Positions 22,016-34,597 of a stretch of DNA of 64,000 nt are shown here, piece after piece (positions within the stretch are counted from its first letter, which is position 1; each line of letters starts with the position of its first letter). A program made the translations under genes and the position numbers. Below the pieces are notes generated by a model, which saw only the letters and a program-made list of their open reading frames with translations, did no database searches and was not told where the DNA came from. Source of the DNA: Piezodorus guildinii (Eukaryota > Arthropoda > Insecta > Hemiptera > Pentatomidae); the NCBI GenBank assembly GCA_023052935.1, contig CM041292.1:99000237-99064236 (forward strand). Reading direction: 5' to 3'.

Positions 22016-22494
22016 TATGAAGAAAAAAATGCTTAGTCAATTTAAAAAACAAAACAAAAAAAACTTATATTATTAAGTAAATATGTCATACATTTCGGTT
22101 TCGGACGTTATACACGTGAAATAAAAAAAATATTCAGAATTGTTAGGGTGTCTTATGAGGTTTTTTATTTATTTTTATTTTTTATGAATGTTTGCAAATT
22201 GTCCCAACGATTTTGAAAATAGGTTATTATGAGATTTCCTCAAAGATTTAAGAAGGTAATTGATAAGGAAAAAACAGATCGGTTCATATATAAAACATCA
22301 TATTTTATTATTTTTTGTTTTTTTAGTGCATTACTACCATTGTTTTATCTATCTTAAAGTCTTAAACATTGTGATCATTTCAATTAGAATCAATGATAAA
22401 AAATATGTAGCAAACATATGAAGAAACTGACTTATTTTAAATAACTGTTTGAATTTTTCCTCCATAATTTAAAGAAAAATTTAAACATTATATA
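22016..22494. other. AT-rich non-coding stretch
   Basis: Nothing supported between the two SINE copies. Confidence 0.5.
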
Positions 22495-22740
22495 GCCTAA
22501 AGTCCTGGGTTCAAACCTCGCAGATAGATCTAGGAGTTTTTAACGGAAGCACAAAGTTCTTAGTTATGACGTCCTTAGGAGAGAACGTAAAATGGTGTGT
22601 GCTATGTCAGGTATTTGTTAAACAAATCTCTCCTAATTAAACCTGGACGGGCTAAATTTAGGACTCCCTCTGTAGTATCCTCCGGCCAAACACAGCAACA
22701 GAAAGTGACATTAAGTGAAGAAACAAATAAACAAAACAAG
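22495..22740 (+). mobile_element. tRNA-derived SINE, copy 2 (5' truncated)
   Basis: Keeps the B-box GGTTCAAACC at 22,508-22,517 but lacks a good A-box. The body matches copy 1 (TTAGTTATGACGTCCTTAGG, TTTAGGACTCCCTCTGTAG) and ends AACAAATAAACAAAACA. Confidence 0.75.
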
Positions 22741-23794
22741 ATGTTATTTATTATATATTATACATGATGAAATGATTTGCTCTGTTGTTTTAGATGCAGT
22801 ACTAAGGTGAGGACGTTTTCAGTTTTAAGGGAAAAAAAATTGTTGATGCATTCAAGTTCAAATAGAGGCATACTCTCGTTTTTTAAATTTTGAAGTTAAA
22901 AAAAAAGTTATGACTTCGGACAAGGAATATGATGAAAGAAATTTAGACACTTAAAATAAAACAAGACGCGTGATTTATTATAAATCTTCAATTGATATTA
23001 TAGAGGGTTAAGGCATTTAGACAAAATTACTTTTGATATCCTTCATAAAAAGTAGAATGTTAATATCCAATTCTCTTTTGGCAGTTGGAAGAAAAATTTT
23101 GTTTGTTTTTTTCGGTCGGGGAAGGAGAGGTTACAGCTTTTATGATCCCATAGTAAAACATAATGTTTTATAAGTATTTTTGTTTCATTTTTAGAAAGTT
23201 AAAAATTTTGTCTTAAACGTGGAAGTTATATTTCAAAAATCTCTTTATCTATTTTGTTTAATTTTTATTTCAACTTTCCATGTAGTTTTTTTAATACTTT
23301 AGTTCCTTCTTATATCAGTTTAAAATAATGTTGGATATCGTTAGCAACTATTCAATTTGAGCACTATGTTCTCGCTTATCTGGGATCATTTTTTTATGTG
23401 TATATATCAGATAATTCTTAAAAGCAACTATGACATTCATATTTACACAATTTATATTGAATTTATTTATTCTAATGATTAAACAACTTATTATCTGTTC
23501 TTTTGCGTTCTAGGCACTAGGTGGATTAGTGAAATATTGGAGTGTATGAAGAAAAAATAATAAATAATACCGTAGGCATGAAAAAAAAATTTGACGTGTT
23601 GATGAAGTCCAAATTCCCTGTAGCATAACTTTTTAGGCAATGCAACTTTTTGTTAGCAAAATAAAAAAAAATATATATTAATATTTTTTTACAAATTTGA
23701 AGATTTTGTAGCAATAATATATATGTTGAACCAGAAATATTGCAAGGATAAAGGAGAATAAAAATTAATATCTTGAATTAATTGGAGTAGGTAA
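22741..23794. other. AT-rich non-coding stretch
   Basis: Nothing supported. Confidence 0.5.
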
Positions 23795-24016
23795 AAATAA
23801 TAAAGAGTAAGTCGTTTAGGAATATTTTAATATTGCCGACGTTTTGGCCGAAACTTGTGAGCCATCATCAGGGCATTACTGAGCTGTATGTCAAGCATAA
23901 ACTCTGAGCAGATTATGCTTGACATGGCTCACTGATGCCCTGATGATGGCTCTAAAGTATGACCCGAAGCGTCGGCAATATTAAAATATTCTGAAACGAC
24001 TGACTCCCGATTATTT
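23795..24016. repeat. Foldback element, arms about 105 bp
   Basis: Arms 23,795-23,900 and 23,913-24,016 are inverted copies (AATATTTTAATATTGCCGAC; GAGCCATCATCAGGGCA; GTCAAGCATAA) around a 12-base loop ACTCTGAGCAGA. Confidence 0.85.
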
Positions 24017-24076
24017 CTATCTTCGATAATTTTAACAGGCGACTATACGTCCTCAACAGAATTTAATTGTAGCTAT

Positions 24077-24190
24077 TTAGAGTGCTTCCATCGAGAAGCG
24101 TCTCTCTACATGTGTTTCATGCCTTTTTATATTTTACTCAAATTTACTCATTGTATACAATTATACAGTTGTAAATTCCAATAGACCAAA
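24077..24190 (+). mobile_element. Jockey subfamily 2 3' UTR relic
   Basis: Matches 10,630-10,725 in order: GTGCTTCCATCGAGAAG, CATGTGTTTCATGCC, AAATTTACTCATTGTATAC, ACAGTTGTAAATTCC. No coding part is left. Confidence 0.55.
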
Positions 24191-26549
24191 AATGCAAGAG
24201 CTGCCGTGAGGCGTTTGGCTCAGACTCAGAGCATATAGGTAGGTATATGGGTCATTGAGTTGAATAGCAAGTGGAAAAAGCCTGGGATATGAATGAGAAA
24301 GGGGATGATGGCATCCACGCTGGAGATATATCCAGGAAAATAAAACAGACTAAAGTATGAAGCATACCTGTCGAAAAAGAGCCCAACTGGAGAAGACGCT
24401 GGAGGTAGCTGTAGGCACAATGGAGAGGGATTAGGCTCCAGGCTGGAGCTCCTATTGTCGCCGCACAATTATGTGTATTGTACCTCCCCGACAATGGCAA
24501 TCCCTATCGGATAATCTTTATATCGGCTGTGCAGCATCACAATGTGCCTGCGCCCTACTGATACCAGTCACCTCATCGCCCTTCTGATACCAGCCACCTC
24601 CATCGCTCTTCTAGCTTTATTTGCTTCTTCCGATCCAAAGGGTTTACTTTTGTTTTGTTTATTCAACTGATGGCAGAAACTGATAGATGGACTTCATCCA
24701 ATCACATTCAGGTCAACGAACACATAAAAAATTGCAGCATAACCCAAAGCAAAAAATGATAATTTTGAAATATAGGATGTCATACTTTGCGCAGAACCAC
24801 GTTCGTTTTTTTTTTGTTTTTTTTTGGTCAGTAAATGAAGCAATTAAATAGTATTCGTTTTCCAAACAACGTCTACCTGGAGCCATTATTTATGTACACA
24901 AATAATACACAAAAAATACTTCTTTTTGAATCCATTTCCACCAATATTTTAAAATATAAAGTGAAACATATTAATTAAGTTACTAATTTACATCTCATTT
25001 TAAAAATTATGTTTACTACGTCATAAAAAGATCTGCTCGAATGGTATGGAAGGAAAAAAGAAAGTCATAAAAATTAAATAAAAAAAAAAAAAAGAAAAGA
25101 TATAGGATACGTCTAACAAATAAACAAGTTTTTATAAACATCAGAACTCGGAACGTAAGAAATATTTCATTTAATTACAACGGTTTCTCCGTCCTTAAAC
25201 AAACTATATTTATTCAGACAAATTAAATATCATCTTTCATGTCTCTTTCAATGGTTTTATTTTATCTTATTTACAAAATAATACTAATAAAAACTAAGAA
25301 ATTTCATTCCTAACTATCTCATCAGGTCATTCCTTAGATTGTAACAATATTAGGTGTAATATAAGCCACCATTTCAATGGCAGTAAGTACTTTATTTTAT
25401 TTTTTTGTTTTTCTCTGTTGGATATTTAAACTTAAACAGCAACAAAACAATGATTTATACTAATCAATTTAAAATAAGTAGCAAATTATGAGGAAATATA
25501 CCATCAATGTATATTAAATGTTGCACAATATGTATTTTAAATTGCTGAAAAAAGATCATAATAAAATAATTCTTTTCGAATCCGTTACAGTCTTCATGAC
25601 CTCCATACTACCTTATTAAAAAAATACAAGTTGATAAGATAGTTTTTTTAATACAGCAATAATAGTTTTATTAATGTTCACATCAGTAAAAGTAAACTGT
25701 TATTAGGAGGAGGAGCGAAAGCATATATCTGTGCTCAGATGGAAAAATTGCAAAAAACTAACTTTTTCTATAAATGAGATTTTATCACTTGCTGGAGTGT
25801 AGTTCGTTTATGGTTAGAAACAACTCTAACTGGTACAAATAAACAAAGCAACTTCTAAATATAGACGGATGGACTCTAGAATGTGGAATACTCTCAATTC
25901 TTGAAAAAGTTATTTGTACCATTTTGTCGACCGACCACAGATTTGCTCACAGAATGAACTCGGACCTTTTATTTTCCGTCGAAAGTGCGTTGAGGGTAAA
26001 TAAATTTAATAATTATTGTAAAAACATAAATAAACCTTATATCTATTAAGACGAGAACAAAATATACTGTTTCATGTATGTATAAGCGAATTTTTCTTCC
26101 CTTTTTCGCGACTTCCTTCCCTATTTTCATACGATGCGATTTCCTCGGTACCTTGTGACTGATATATGAATTCTTAAAACAATTTTATTCCAAAAACTTA
26201 AAGATTTGCGACAAATAACTTAAACACACTCTCAAGTAATTTAATGACAATCAAATGCGCGCTGGCAGGCGGTCTCTAAACAGCTGATTAAGAAAAAAAA
26301 ATTATTCTACTATATTCTTTTTTTAATTATTAACTATTAATACATTTTAAAACTATAGAGTTGATATTATAACATTTAAAACTCAATCAAATGTTTCCTT
26401 TCGTTAAAAAAAAAATTAATAAATAAAAAATAAATAAAGTTCACGACACTGATTTCGCTCTAAAGATCTTATGTAAAAATCTAATCAAAAGAACTAAAAG
26501 AAAATCGAATTAATAAAAAAAAATGACTGAAAATCTCGGAATATTAGGG
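24191..26549. other. Unique DNA with GC-richer island at 24,190-24,640
   Basis: The island has a short tandem duplication around CTGATACCAG (two units of about 28 bp near 24,555-24,610). Frames inside are open on one strand but resemble no family. The rest is AT-rich with no supported feature. Confidence 0.4.
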
Positions 26550-26559
26550 TGAGTTATAA

Positions 26560-26830
26560 ATTCATAATAGTACGTTGTACCTCTCCTTCCATAACAAACT
26601 CTATTCCTACTGTAACCTACTATCTTTCCTAGCATCTTCTTCAACTACTGATAATCCTCCATGACGTCGAAAAAGAAGACGACCCTGACACTCTGTGACC
26701 TTCTCGTTTAGTATAATCGATAAGTGCTACTAATGAGTAGTTTCTCTACAAGTCTGGTTCATTTTTATTGTATTTTAGACAAATTTACTAGTCGTTTTAT
26801 GTAATGCAGTGTTAATAACAACAATACAGG
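26560..26830 (+). mobile_element. Degraded Jockey 3' fragment
   Basis: A decayed RRLKRRWPRDL-like coding end (CGTCGAAAAAGAAGACGACC) is followed by the subfamily-2 3' UTR words AAGTGCTACTAATGAGTAG, TTTCTCTACAAGTCTGG and ACAAATTTACTAGTCG. Confidence 0.55.
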
Positions 26831-27916
26831 TATAAAAAAGTACATATATATATAACACGACCATTTCAGCTGCTCCAATAAAATTACGTTTGCAGGAAAA
26901 AATATATATAATTTTTTAGCTCTACTACTGTCTTTTCCTAAACCTATTGAAATGTATCTCAATACTCCAATTATAATTAATTTGCAGTTAAAAAATGGAC
27001 GTTCATGGATGATTTTGTCTGTTGTCAGGATGTTTATTTTTTAAAAATTCATTTTCTTAGCTTTTGAGGTCCTTGGTTAGGGATTCATTAATATCTAATG
27101 CAGCATCCCCTATTGCGATGCCCAGTTGGTCGAAGATAATTAACCAATCCTGTGACAAGGAACCACAATGACAAGACGGTCCTCCCCCTTGGTTATGATG
27201 AAGCTCCGCAGGAAGATTAGGCCTCCACGGGCGAGGGATTACCCTTGCGATCGGTCACGAGGGCTTAGAGCATCCATGACTCAGCGCTCTATTAAAAACA
27301 TCCCCCGAACACGCCAGTTCAAATCAACCGTATTATTGGCTTACACAACTTGCGGGAATTTTTCGGTCTATCCGTCGTGTCCCTCCGTTTTCACGCTCCG
27401 TGACAGGCTGGTGCGTCAGTCCGGGTTACGCAGTCCATCCTTTTTCAAAGACCCGGGTGAAATATAATGACCACTCGAGTATAATGCTTCTAATCCAGAG
27501 AGGGGAGTGCGTTTTTTATCTGAGCTTTTATGAATTAACCCATTTATTAGCGCAAACCTTACACAATATGGTCCAACTCTAGAGAAACTGATACGTTCAA
27601 TAGTGTACTTCTTTTCCCTACATATATCCCTTTCCCCACAGAATATCCCATACTCCTCCGCTTTGATATAAGATTAATTCATTAAAAATTAATCTTCCTC
27701 GTATAACAATGAGATTCCATTAATTTAAGGGTTCGACAAAAGAGCAATAAATTCCACTTTAGATTAAGAAATATTCATTACATCGTAGTTTCCCTTTAAA
27801 TAAGAATGGATTGGAGAAAAACTAAAAATGCTATGTATGAACAAGATCATCAACAAAAATTTCTGCACAAAAGACGCGCTTCATTCATAATTATTTTGAA
27901 TGAGAAACATGTTTGA
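26831..27916. other. Unique DNA with GC-richer island at 27,060-27,480
   Basis: The island has a CpG content unlike its surroundings (GGCCTCCACGGGCGAGGG, TTGCGATCGGTCACGAGGG). A 99-codon frame crosses it, but the translation is Arg/Ser/Pro-rich and unrecognised. Regulatory DNA, an exon or an old repeat are all possible. Confidence 0.35.
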
Positions 27917-28137
27917 GGGTGCGATCTTCAAAAAAACAACACACTAATAAGCAACACTTATTGTAATTATGTGTCAACGTTTCAGCCTACATTGTGGACC
28001 TTCATCAAGGTGACTCAGGGAAGGTATTCTCTTCTTTATTCATCCTAATGAAGGCCCGCAATGTTGGCTGAAACGTCGTCACACAATTACAAGAAGTTTT
28101 ATTTATTATTGTGTTGTCTTTTGATGACCACACTCCC
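27917..28137. repeat. Foldback element, arms about 94 bp
   Basis: Left arm GGGTGCGATCTTCAAAAAAA, CACACTAATAAGCAACACTT, CAACGTTTCAGCCTACATTG, ACCTTCATCAAG. The right arm is its inverse from 28,044. Same end words as 16,663 and 2,279. Confidence 0.85.
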
Positions 28138-28615
28138 AAATATCTTCCTTATTAAATATTATCAACGGTTAACTAAACTTCATCATCATAATTATATTGT
28201 TTTGTAACATCTTTTCGAACGCGATTTTCCTTGCAATAAAATTGATTTTCCCCGATCCAGCGTTCTAGTATCTAAGTTTACAATATAACATTACGTTTAC
28301 GATAATTAAGTATCAATGGAATTAATTATTTTGATAATTACAACGAATCAAGCTCTGCTGAGTGCTACATCAGTTCAGATGTCATATATAGGGACACAAA
28401 AAAAAAAGATGGACCGAAAATTCAACTTTTGAAATTTTCAAGAAAGATACAATCACACAATTTTTTTTTATTTTTCACAATAAACTTTTTCACTAGAAAA
28501 AAATATTGCAAAACACCATTCATTTTACAATAATAACTGATGATCGGGAGGATGCCTACAAAAAAATGAATAATTTTTGGCTTCTTGACTAAGTTTAAAC
28601 ATTTAATTAGTACAA
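28138..28615. other. AT-rich non-coding stretch
   Basis: Nothing supported. Confidence 0.5.
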
Positions 28616-29570
28616 TTTTTTTTACTTTTTTTTTTTATCTTTAAATCTATATTCACGCCTGTCAGAATGTATCTGACAATCAGCAAAAGTGCTGTATAAA
28701 TTGAGATCCAGGCATGGTAGGCATGAAGAAGGAAAATGCCCAGCAGCACCCCTTCCATGGCTTTATTTTATCCGAGGAGGTCCTTCATCCAGCCTCTCTT
28801 TAGCCTTCTTCTGACTGGCATTTCAGCTATTGACATGTCGTTAATCAGTCTATTGTCGTGCCGTTAAGTTTACTGTGAAAACGAGTATAGAGTGTTCGTA
28901 TATGTTGGTCAACTGTTGGTTGTTGTAAGTCCGTATGTAGGGTTCTGTTGTTTACGTACCAAGGAGCTGTCGTTATCAGTCTTAAAATTTTGGATTAAAA
29001 TGTTTGCAGTTTTTGTATGTGAGTCTTTTTTGCTGAACCAAAAATCTGTGAAGCGTAAGTCCATATTGGCTTAAGAAGGTATGGGTATGTATTCAGTTTC
29101 TGTCTAATTTTTAATTTTGAAGATTTAGATAAAAGTGAGTATAGTACTTTCAGTCGGTGGTTAAGAGTCTGTCTTTTCATCTTGACATGTGGGCCCCAAG
29201 TCATCCTTCGAACGAGTGTCAGTCATAGGTAATGTACAGAGTTGGTCTGAGGAATTTGGTTGTTGTCGATAAAAATTGGTCGTAGTGTGAACGTTACGTG
29301 TTTTGACTTGTCGTGATTTAAACGAATTTTCCAAAGCTTGTACCAATATTGTAGTATCATCAAGTGATTTTGTAGAGTCAGTGAGGTGAGTATAGGATCG
29401 TCGTTTGAAGTTAAAATTACAGTATCGTCCGCGTAAGTTGCAGTCAATGTGGTGGGATTGTGTTGGTATGTCATTTGTGTATAGAATGTATAGGAGCGGA
29501 GCAAGTATCGATCCTTGCGGTACTCCTGCCAAGACTGGTCGGATTGAAGAATTAGTACAAATGAAATAAT
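28616..29570 (-). mobile_element. Jockey-type element, lineage 3, truncated and broken (minus)
   Basis: RT pieces occur in several minus frames: AGVPQGSILAPLLYILYTND at about 29,470-29,530, TATYADDTVILTSNDDP with the catalytic Y-A-D-D near 29,420, KLWKIRLNHDKSKHVTFTL, LKPIWTYASQIFGSAKK, APWYVNNRTLHTDL and RRRLKRGWMKDLL near 28,790. At least two frameshifts split it. The T-rich tract at 28,616-28,640 marks the 3' end. The sequence differs enough from the element at 11,157 to be a separate lineage. Confidence 0.85.
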
Positions 29571-32254
29571 AATAAACATACATAAGGATTCTCAACAATA
29601 ACATCAAACAACTTAGAATGGTGGTTTCCAGTAATATTGTATGACTGTCATACAATATAGCTAATAATATTCTCCAAAGTTGTTAGTTTACACATTACTT
29701 TATTTTTTAGATATTTCTGAAAAGTAAAGTAAATTTTGATTTTAAAAACTTAAGGCATCTTTAGATAGAAATGATTTTTTCTTTATTCAATACAACATCC
29801 CTTTTCTCTAAGATATGAAGGCTTTAGGAACTGATGTGATGAATAAAGCTGTTATCAAATATAAGTAATTGATTTTAAAAGACTCCACATTTAATGGTGT
29901 ACGTAACTGCAGAAGAAATACGGAATCGTTCAATCAAACTGAATGGAAAAATTAAGAGGAAAAAAAGAGGAGTGAGTTAGTGAGGAAAAGGGAGGAGTAA
30001 GAGAGGGTAGAAAGAGGATGAGAGAGAGGGAGAAAGAGATTTCTTTAATGAAATAAAGGGTATGGCCTCATTAATATATTTCACTCACGCAAATCATTAT
30101 CTGCCTTCTGAATATGCGAGGGGTAATTTAAAAAAGCTGCTCACTGGATGAGAAATATAGGTAGCTCTGGGTTGAACCTCCACTCAAACGTGAGTGGCAA
30201 TGTAATGTTTGGCCTTTGCGCAGATTCATTTAATGCTGGCCATGTTCATCTACTCGCATTTCAGTTTAATAAAAGGCTGTACACCGTTGAATACTGGCAA
30301 CTCGGCCCAACCAAATGAGTGAATTCATATACACATCAATTTAGCGGTATATATGGAATATTGTTGAGCAGGGACGTTTTGTTTATTAATTTCCATTTAC
30401 AGGTACCTGTTTGACAGAGATTATATTTGATTTTTAAATCTAGAAATGACCGACAGTAGGAATGAAATGTTCAATCAGAGAGGGCTCTCTTTCGAATATT
30501 GTGATAAAATGATTTATGAATTTCAAAAAACGAAAAACTCTTCATGTTTGTGTTAGAGATGAAATATCTAATATATTTAGCTCTTCAACAGTCATAAGCC
30601 AGCTACTGGTGCTTTCACCCAGAATATGTTTGTCTACCAATATACATTGAGAGAAAATTTATATGAATATTGAATTCGTCAATACATAAAGTTTCCAAAA
30701 TTTATTTTCTATTTATTTGATTAACATTAGGGTCCAACAACGTTTTACTGGCTGCTCGAATGATGCTGCAAAGCTTATCATTCAAATACTGCCCGAGATA
30801 TAAAATATTATGATTTTTAGATTTATGTCTCAACAATATCTTAAAGTATATTGTCCAATTATCACAAACTATAGAGTAAGAATTAATTATTTAAAGTGAT
30901 TATTAATATTCTGGAAATACCATTTACCTCTCTCATGCAAACTGAAGAAATTGTTTGCCTTATTTTCCTTCAAGAGTATAGAGGATATTAAACATATAAC
31001 TAATGACCTAAGTTTCTATAATTTGAGTGAGATTATAGGCGTTTATGATCTCAGGGCATTGCGCATTTGAATAAAAACAAAGATATAACTAATAGTTTCA
31101 AAAAGAAGCTCAAACATTCTAAGCAATGTTTTTTGGTACGAATGGTTTATACCAAAAAAAGCTTCAAATTACTATTTACAAAATGTTATAAGTGACCTGT
31201 ATGAGATATTAAATTATAAGCGACTTCATAAATCAAATTTAATACCAACTTTAAAAATGAATACATTTTATAATATAATTAATATTAGCCCATTCTCCAC
31301 AGAAATCGAAGATAATAATAATTGGATAAGAATAATTCTCTCGATGAATTTTTCTTTAAGTTTTTCTTGTTCTTCCAATAGGCTTGCATTTTTTCCTAAA
31401 AGTATTTCATTATGTATATAAATTAATAACTCATAACCATACTTGAACTAAGTTCTGTATTGTTTTTTGTCTGAGGGTGAGGCAGCGGAAACTTAGAAAG
31501 AAAAAGGTTATACGCAACCAACTTATCTGAATGTTTATTTAGAATACACTATACTCGAAGAAATAATAATTAATTTTTTTTTAAATATAAATTAATTTCT
31601 TTTTAGTTTCATTATCATGTCAAATATACTAAAATATTTATCTAAATAGTAAAATAAATAAAACTAAAATGACCTATAGATGATTTATCATTAGAGATGA
31701 TTTTCTTTTTAATATTATTTCATAAATACTTTTTGCATTCATTGTATGCATGTTGTAGTATGATCGATAAGGTATCTGAATTATTATAAAATACACACGG
31801 TATTCATATAAAAATAAAACGCTGCTAATTATTACACAATGGTTTATTATTTCCAAATAACTATATTAGCGTATAAATAGTTATATAGCTGTTTAATGGT
31901 AATTAAATAATATAAAAGGCAATCAATAATTCAAAGGAAAATAGTCTATCACCATTGCTAATTTCAAAACGCTATATCTCAGCTATTTCTAGACCGGTTA
32001 CAATGATCTTTTTCGTTTTGTAGAAAATTTAATGTTCTTTTTTGTTCTTGAACAGTGGATTAATGGATAGTTTCCTATTCGTTATCCGGATTCTATGTAT
32101 CTTAAAACATAAGCTCTCAAAGGTTGAGAGGAAGAGGTAATTCTTTTGTTGGTAGATCACAATGGTTCATCTTTGAAAATAATAAATCAAAATAATTTCA
32201 AACCATCGCTCAGACCCAAAAAGTGATATGTGAATCACAATGAACTCTTGTGGA
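29571..32254. other. AT-rich unique DNA
   Basis: No gene supported. A GA-rich stretch lies at 29,940-30,045 and a slightly GC-richer patch at 30,150-30,320. Confidence 0.45.
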
Positions 32255-32261
32255 TTACTAC

Positions 32262-32760
32262 AAATTCTGTTCCTGATGTTTTGAGGAAACGACTAACCTG
32301 GAACCCACATACTCGACTTAACAGACAAGAGTTCAACAGAAGATACTGACAGTTATATAGACTACTGAACAGAACATCACAGCTTTCAGTAGGAAACAAA
32401 TTAGTAATTTACCAGACTATTCTCAAACCTATGTGGAGCTTCGGAATTGAATTATAGGGAAGTACTAAATTTTTGAACATCAAACGTATCCAATCCTTTC
32501 AGTCCAAAGTCCTTAGAACAATAGTCAATGATCCCTATTATGTTACAAACAAGACCTTACATTATGTCCTCATCCCGTCCAAATTCTCAACCTTCCAACA
32601 AAAACTTAATCTTCTTCCCAATCATCTGGCACTATCCCTATAATCTACCGCACAATCTAGTAGCAACCATCCTTATAACCCTCCTCGTAAGTTGAGGCGG
32701 CAGTGCCCAAGAGATTTCTTATACCTATGCAACTGGAGAGCTGACAACCGTCAACTTCTC
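32262..32760 (+). mobile_element. Jockey-type RT fragment, degraded (plus)
   Basis: Translated words follow the RT tail at 11,611-13,158: RLTWNPHTRLNRQEFNRRY, then a stop, QLYRLLNRTSQLSVGNKL, TILKPMWSFGIEL, IQSFQSKVLRTIVNDPYYV and a final R-L-R-R-Q-C-P-R-D-F. Several stops make it a dead copy. Confidence 0.8.
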
Positions 32761-32797
32761 CAATCATGCCTTAGAATGTGTGGCTCTTTTTTATTTT

Positions 32798-33056
32798 ACT
32801 TTATTTTATTTAGAAATAATACAATCTGCCACAATCTTGGGGAATGAGTATTAATGATATAAGAAGTCATTCATCACTTGTGTACAGTAAACAAAAAAAC
32901 AAAATAAAAATTACAAAGAATAATAAATAAGGATAAAATAAAATAAATAAATAATAATAATCTTGGTTACATTCACTCATACATAAATACATATCTGTAT
33001 ATATATGTATACAATATTTACATACTGCCCCTAAGAACTCCGAATCAAATATTTTA
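32798..33056 (-). mobile_element. Jockey 3' UTR, minus copy of an inverted pair
   Basis: GAAATAATACAATCTGCCAC, GTATTAATGATATAAGAAG and CTTGGTTACATTCACTCATA match other 3' ends in the window. It faces the next feature. Confidence 0.65.
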
Positions 33057-33059
33057 TAT

Positions 33060-33245
33060 AGGTATGAATGTGGCCAAGATTATAATTATTTAATTTATTT
33101 ATTTATTTATTTTTTCCAAATTTCTATTTAGATTAACTTATATTTTGTTTGTTTTGGTTTTACTCTGCACATATGGAATAAATGACTTCTTTTAGCCCTT
33201 ATACTTATTGCCCAAGATAGTGACATATTGTATTATTTCTCAATA
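33060..33245 (+). mobile_element. Jockey 3' UTR, plus copy of an inverted pair
   Basis: Reads GTATGAATGTGGCCAAGATT, ACTCTGCACATATGGAATAA, ATGACTTCTTTTAGCCCTTA and TTGCCCAAGATAGTGACATA, the reverse complement of the same 3' UTR seen at 32,798 and 37,105. Confidence 0.65.
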
Positions 33246-33667
33246 AAGCAACATATCAATAATAAATGTTTTGAGGAATCATTTTATTTTAATGCACTCT
33301 TGCAATACAAGAACTCACTACAGATTTCAATTGGATATTTTTGTTAATCTGATGCCAATCTATAGCTATTTTCACTGTAATAAAGTTCTATTCAGTAGGT
33401 TAGAAAATAAGCTGTACGCCTCAAGAGATTTTAGAAGGAAAGCCCTCTTTGACCGAAGCTGTGATTCTTCTGAAGGTTTGGAAGAGACTTGAAGGACCTC
33501 TTACTACAGATAAGCATCAAGAGGCTTGGCCATTAAGTGTATGATACTTAGTAGTAGTAATAATTTGCCGAGCAAAGGGAGAATTAATTTCATATTTATA
33601 ATTTACATTTTTCTACATCTGTTAACTAAATAGAATAGATATTTGATTTGCCAAATGTATTTTGAAA
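33246..33667. other. AT-rich non-coding stretch
   Basis: A 73-codon frame at 33,271-33,492 has no recognisable similarity. Not called as a gene. Confidence 0.4.
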
Positions 33668-33775
33668 ATCTGGTGTGCACAGCTCACGAATTTCACTTAC
33701 CACCTCTGTTAAAATCAATTTAAGATTTTTTAAATACAGTTAAAGATGAAATATAGAGGTAAGTGAGAGTAAAAA
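33668..33775 (-). repeat. Short internally deleted derivative of TIR-family repeat A
   Basis: About 108 bp that keeps both family termini: CTGGTGTGCACAGCTCACG AATTTCACTTACC (3' end in reverse) and ATATAGAGGTAAGTGAGAG TAAAAA (5' end in reverse), with almost all of the 1 kb interior missing. It looks like a MITE. Confidence 0.65.
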
Positions 33776-33944
33776 GGTAAATAAATTAATTAAATTGAAT
33801 TCCGATAAAAGTACGTGTTAATATATTATTTCATTATATTCAACAATCAGTAAGTTCTAATAAATAATAAAAATGATGATTGAATACTTATGACATAAAT
33901 CCAATTTGAAATCAACAAGCGTCTGTTAGGAATAATAAGTGTTG

Positions 33945-34105
33945 GAAAAGAACATATTTGAATGTTTAGATAAGTAGAAGCACGACCTATATTAGAAGGA
34001 AGGGAATTCCAGAATGCAATGGAACGGGCAAGAAAATATCGATCGAAGGCTTTAGTTTTAGATGGGATAAAATACGATAGGGATATAAAGGTCGATTTTA
34101 TTAAA
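33945..34105 (-). pseudogene. CR1/L2-like RT C-terminal relic (minus)
   Basis: The reverse reading gives KTKAFDRYFLARSIAFWN and SLPSNIGRAST, the same tail type as at 2,754-3,122. No other part of the element can be seen. Confidence 0.65.
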
Positions 34106-34535
34106 ATCTTGAAATCAGAAATAAAATGCTATTGAGATAAGAATATAATATTCATTTTATATTAGTTTAGTGCAACAGTTTTAGATTTATGAGGAGTTAT
34201 AAAACATTCAGAATAGAAATTAGGCTTTATTCGTCTTAATTGATGTTAACATAAAATAATAATTCATATAAGAGTAAATACGCTTTAGTAACATATGCTA
34301 TATTTACAATATTAATGTAATGTTATAATAACACGTGACATAATCACGTTATCTAAGTCAGGTTACAGCAAAATATGTTACTATCACATGATATTATGTC
34401 AGATACTATGTAATACAGGATGTCAGATACTTATTTTGTTTTAACGGTTGTGATTGAAAAAACCTAGAATACTAATATATATTGCTAGAATTAATATAAA
34501 TATTCTATAACAGAATTGATATAAAAATAGAATAG

Positions 34536-34539
<4 letters not shown>
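34106..34539. other. AT-rich non-coding stretch
   Basis: Nothing supported. Confidence 0.5.

Positions 34540-34593
<54 letters not shown>
34540..34593. repeat. (TA)n microsatellite, left of solo LTR
   Basis: About 54 bp of pure TA. Confidence 0.95.

Positions 34594-34597
<4 letters not shown>

Noticed and set aside
24226..24500. 80-82 codon minus frames
   Set aside because: Two overlapping phases are open over the same GC-richer stretch, neither with motifs; probably chance.
27168..27467. 99-codon frame in the GC-richer island
   Set aside because: Arg/Ser-rich translation with no motif or splice context. Open frames are expected by chance in GC-rich DNA.
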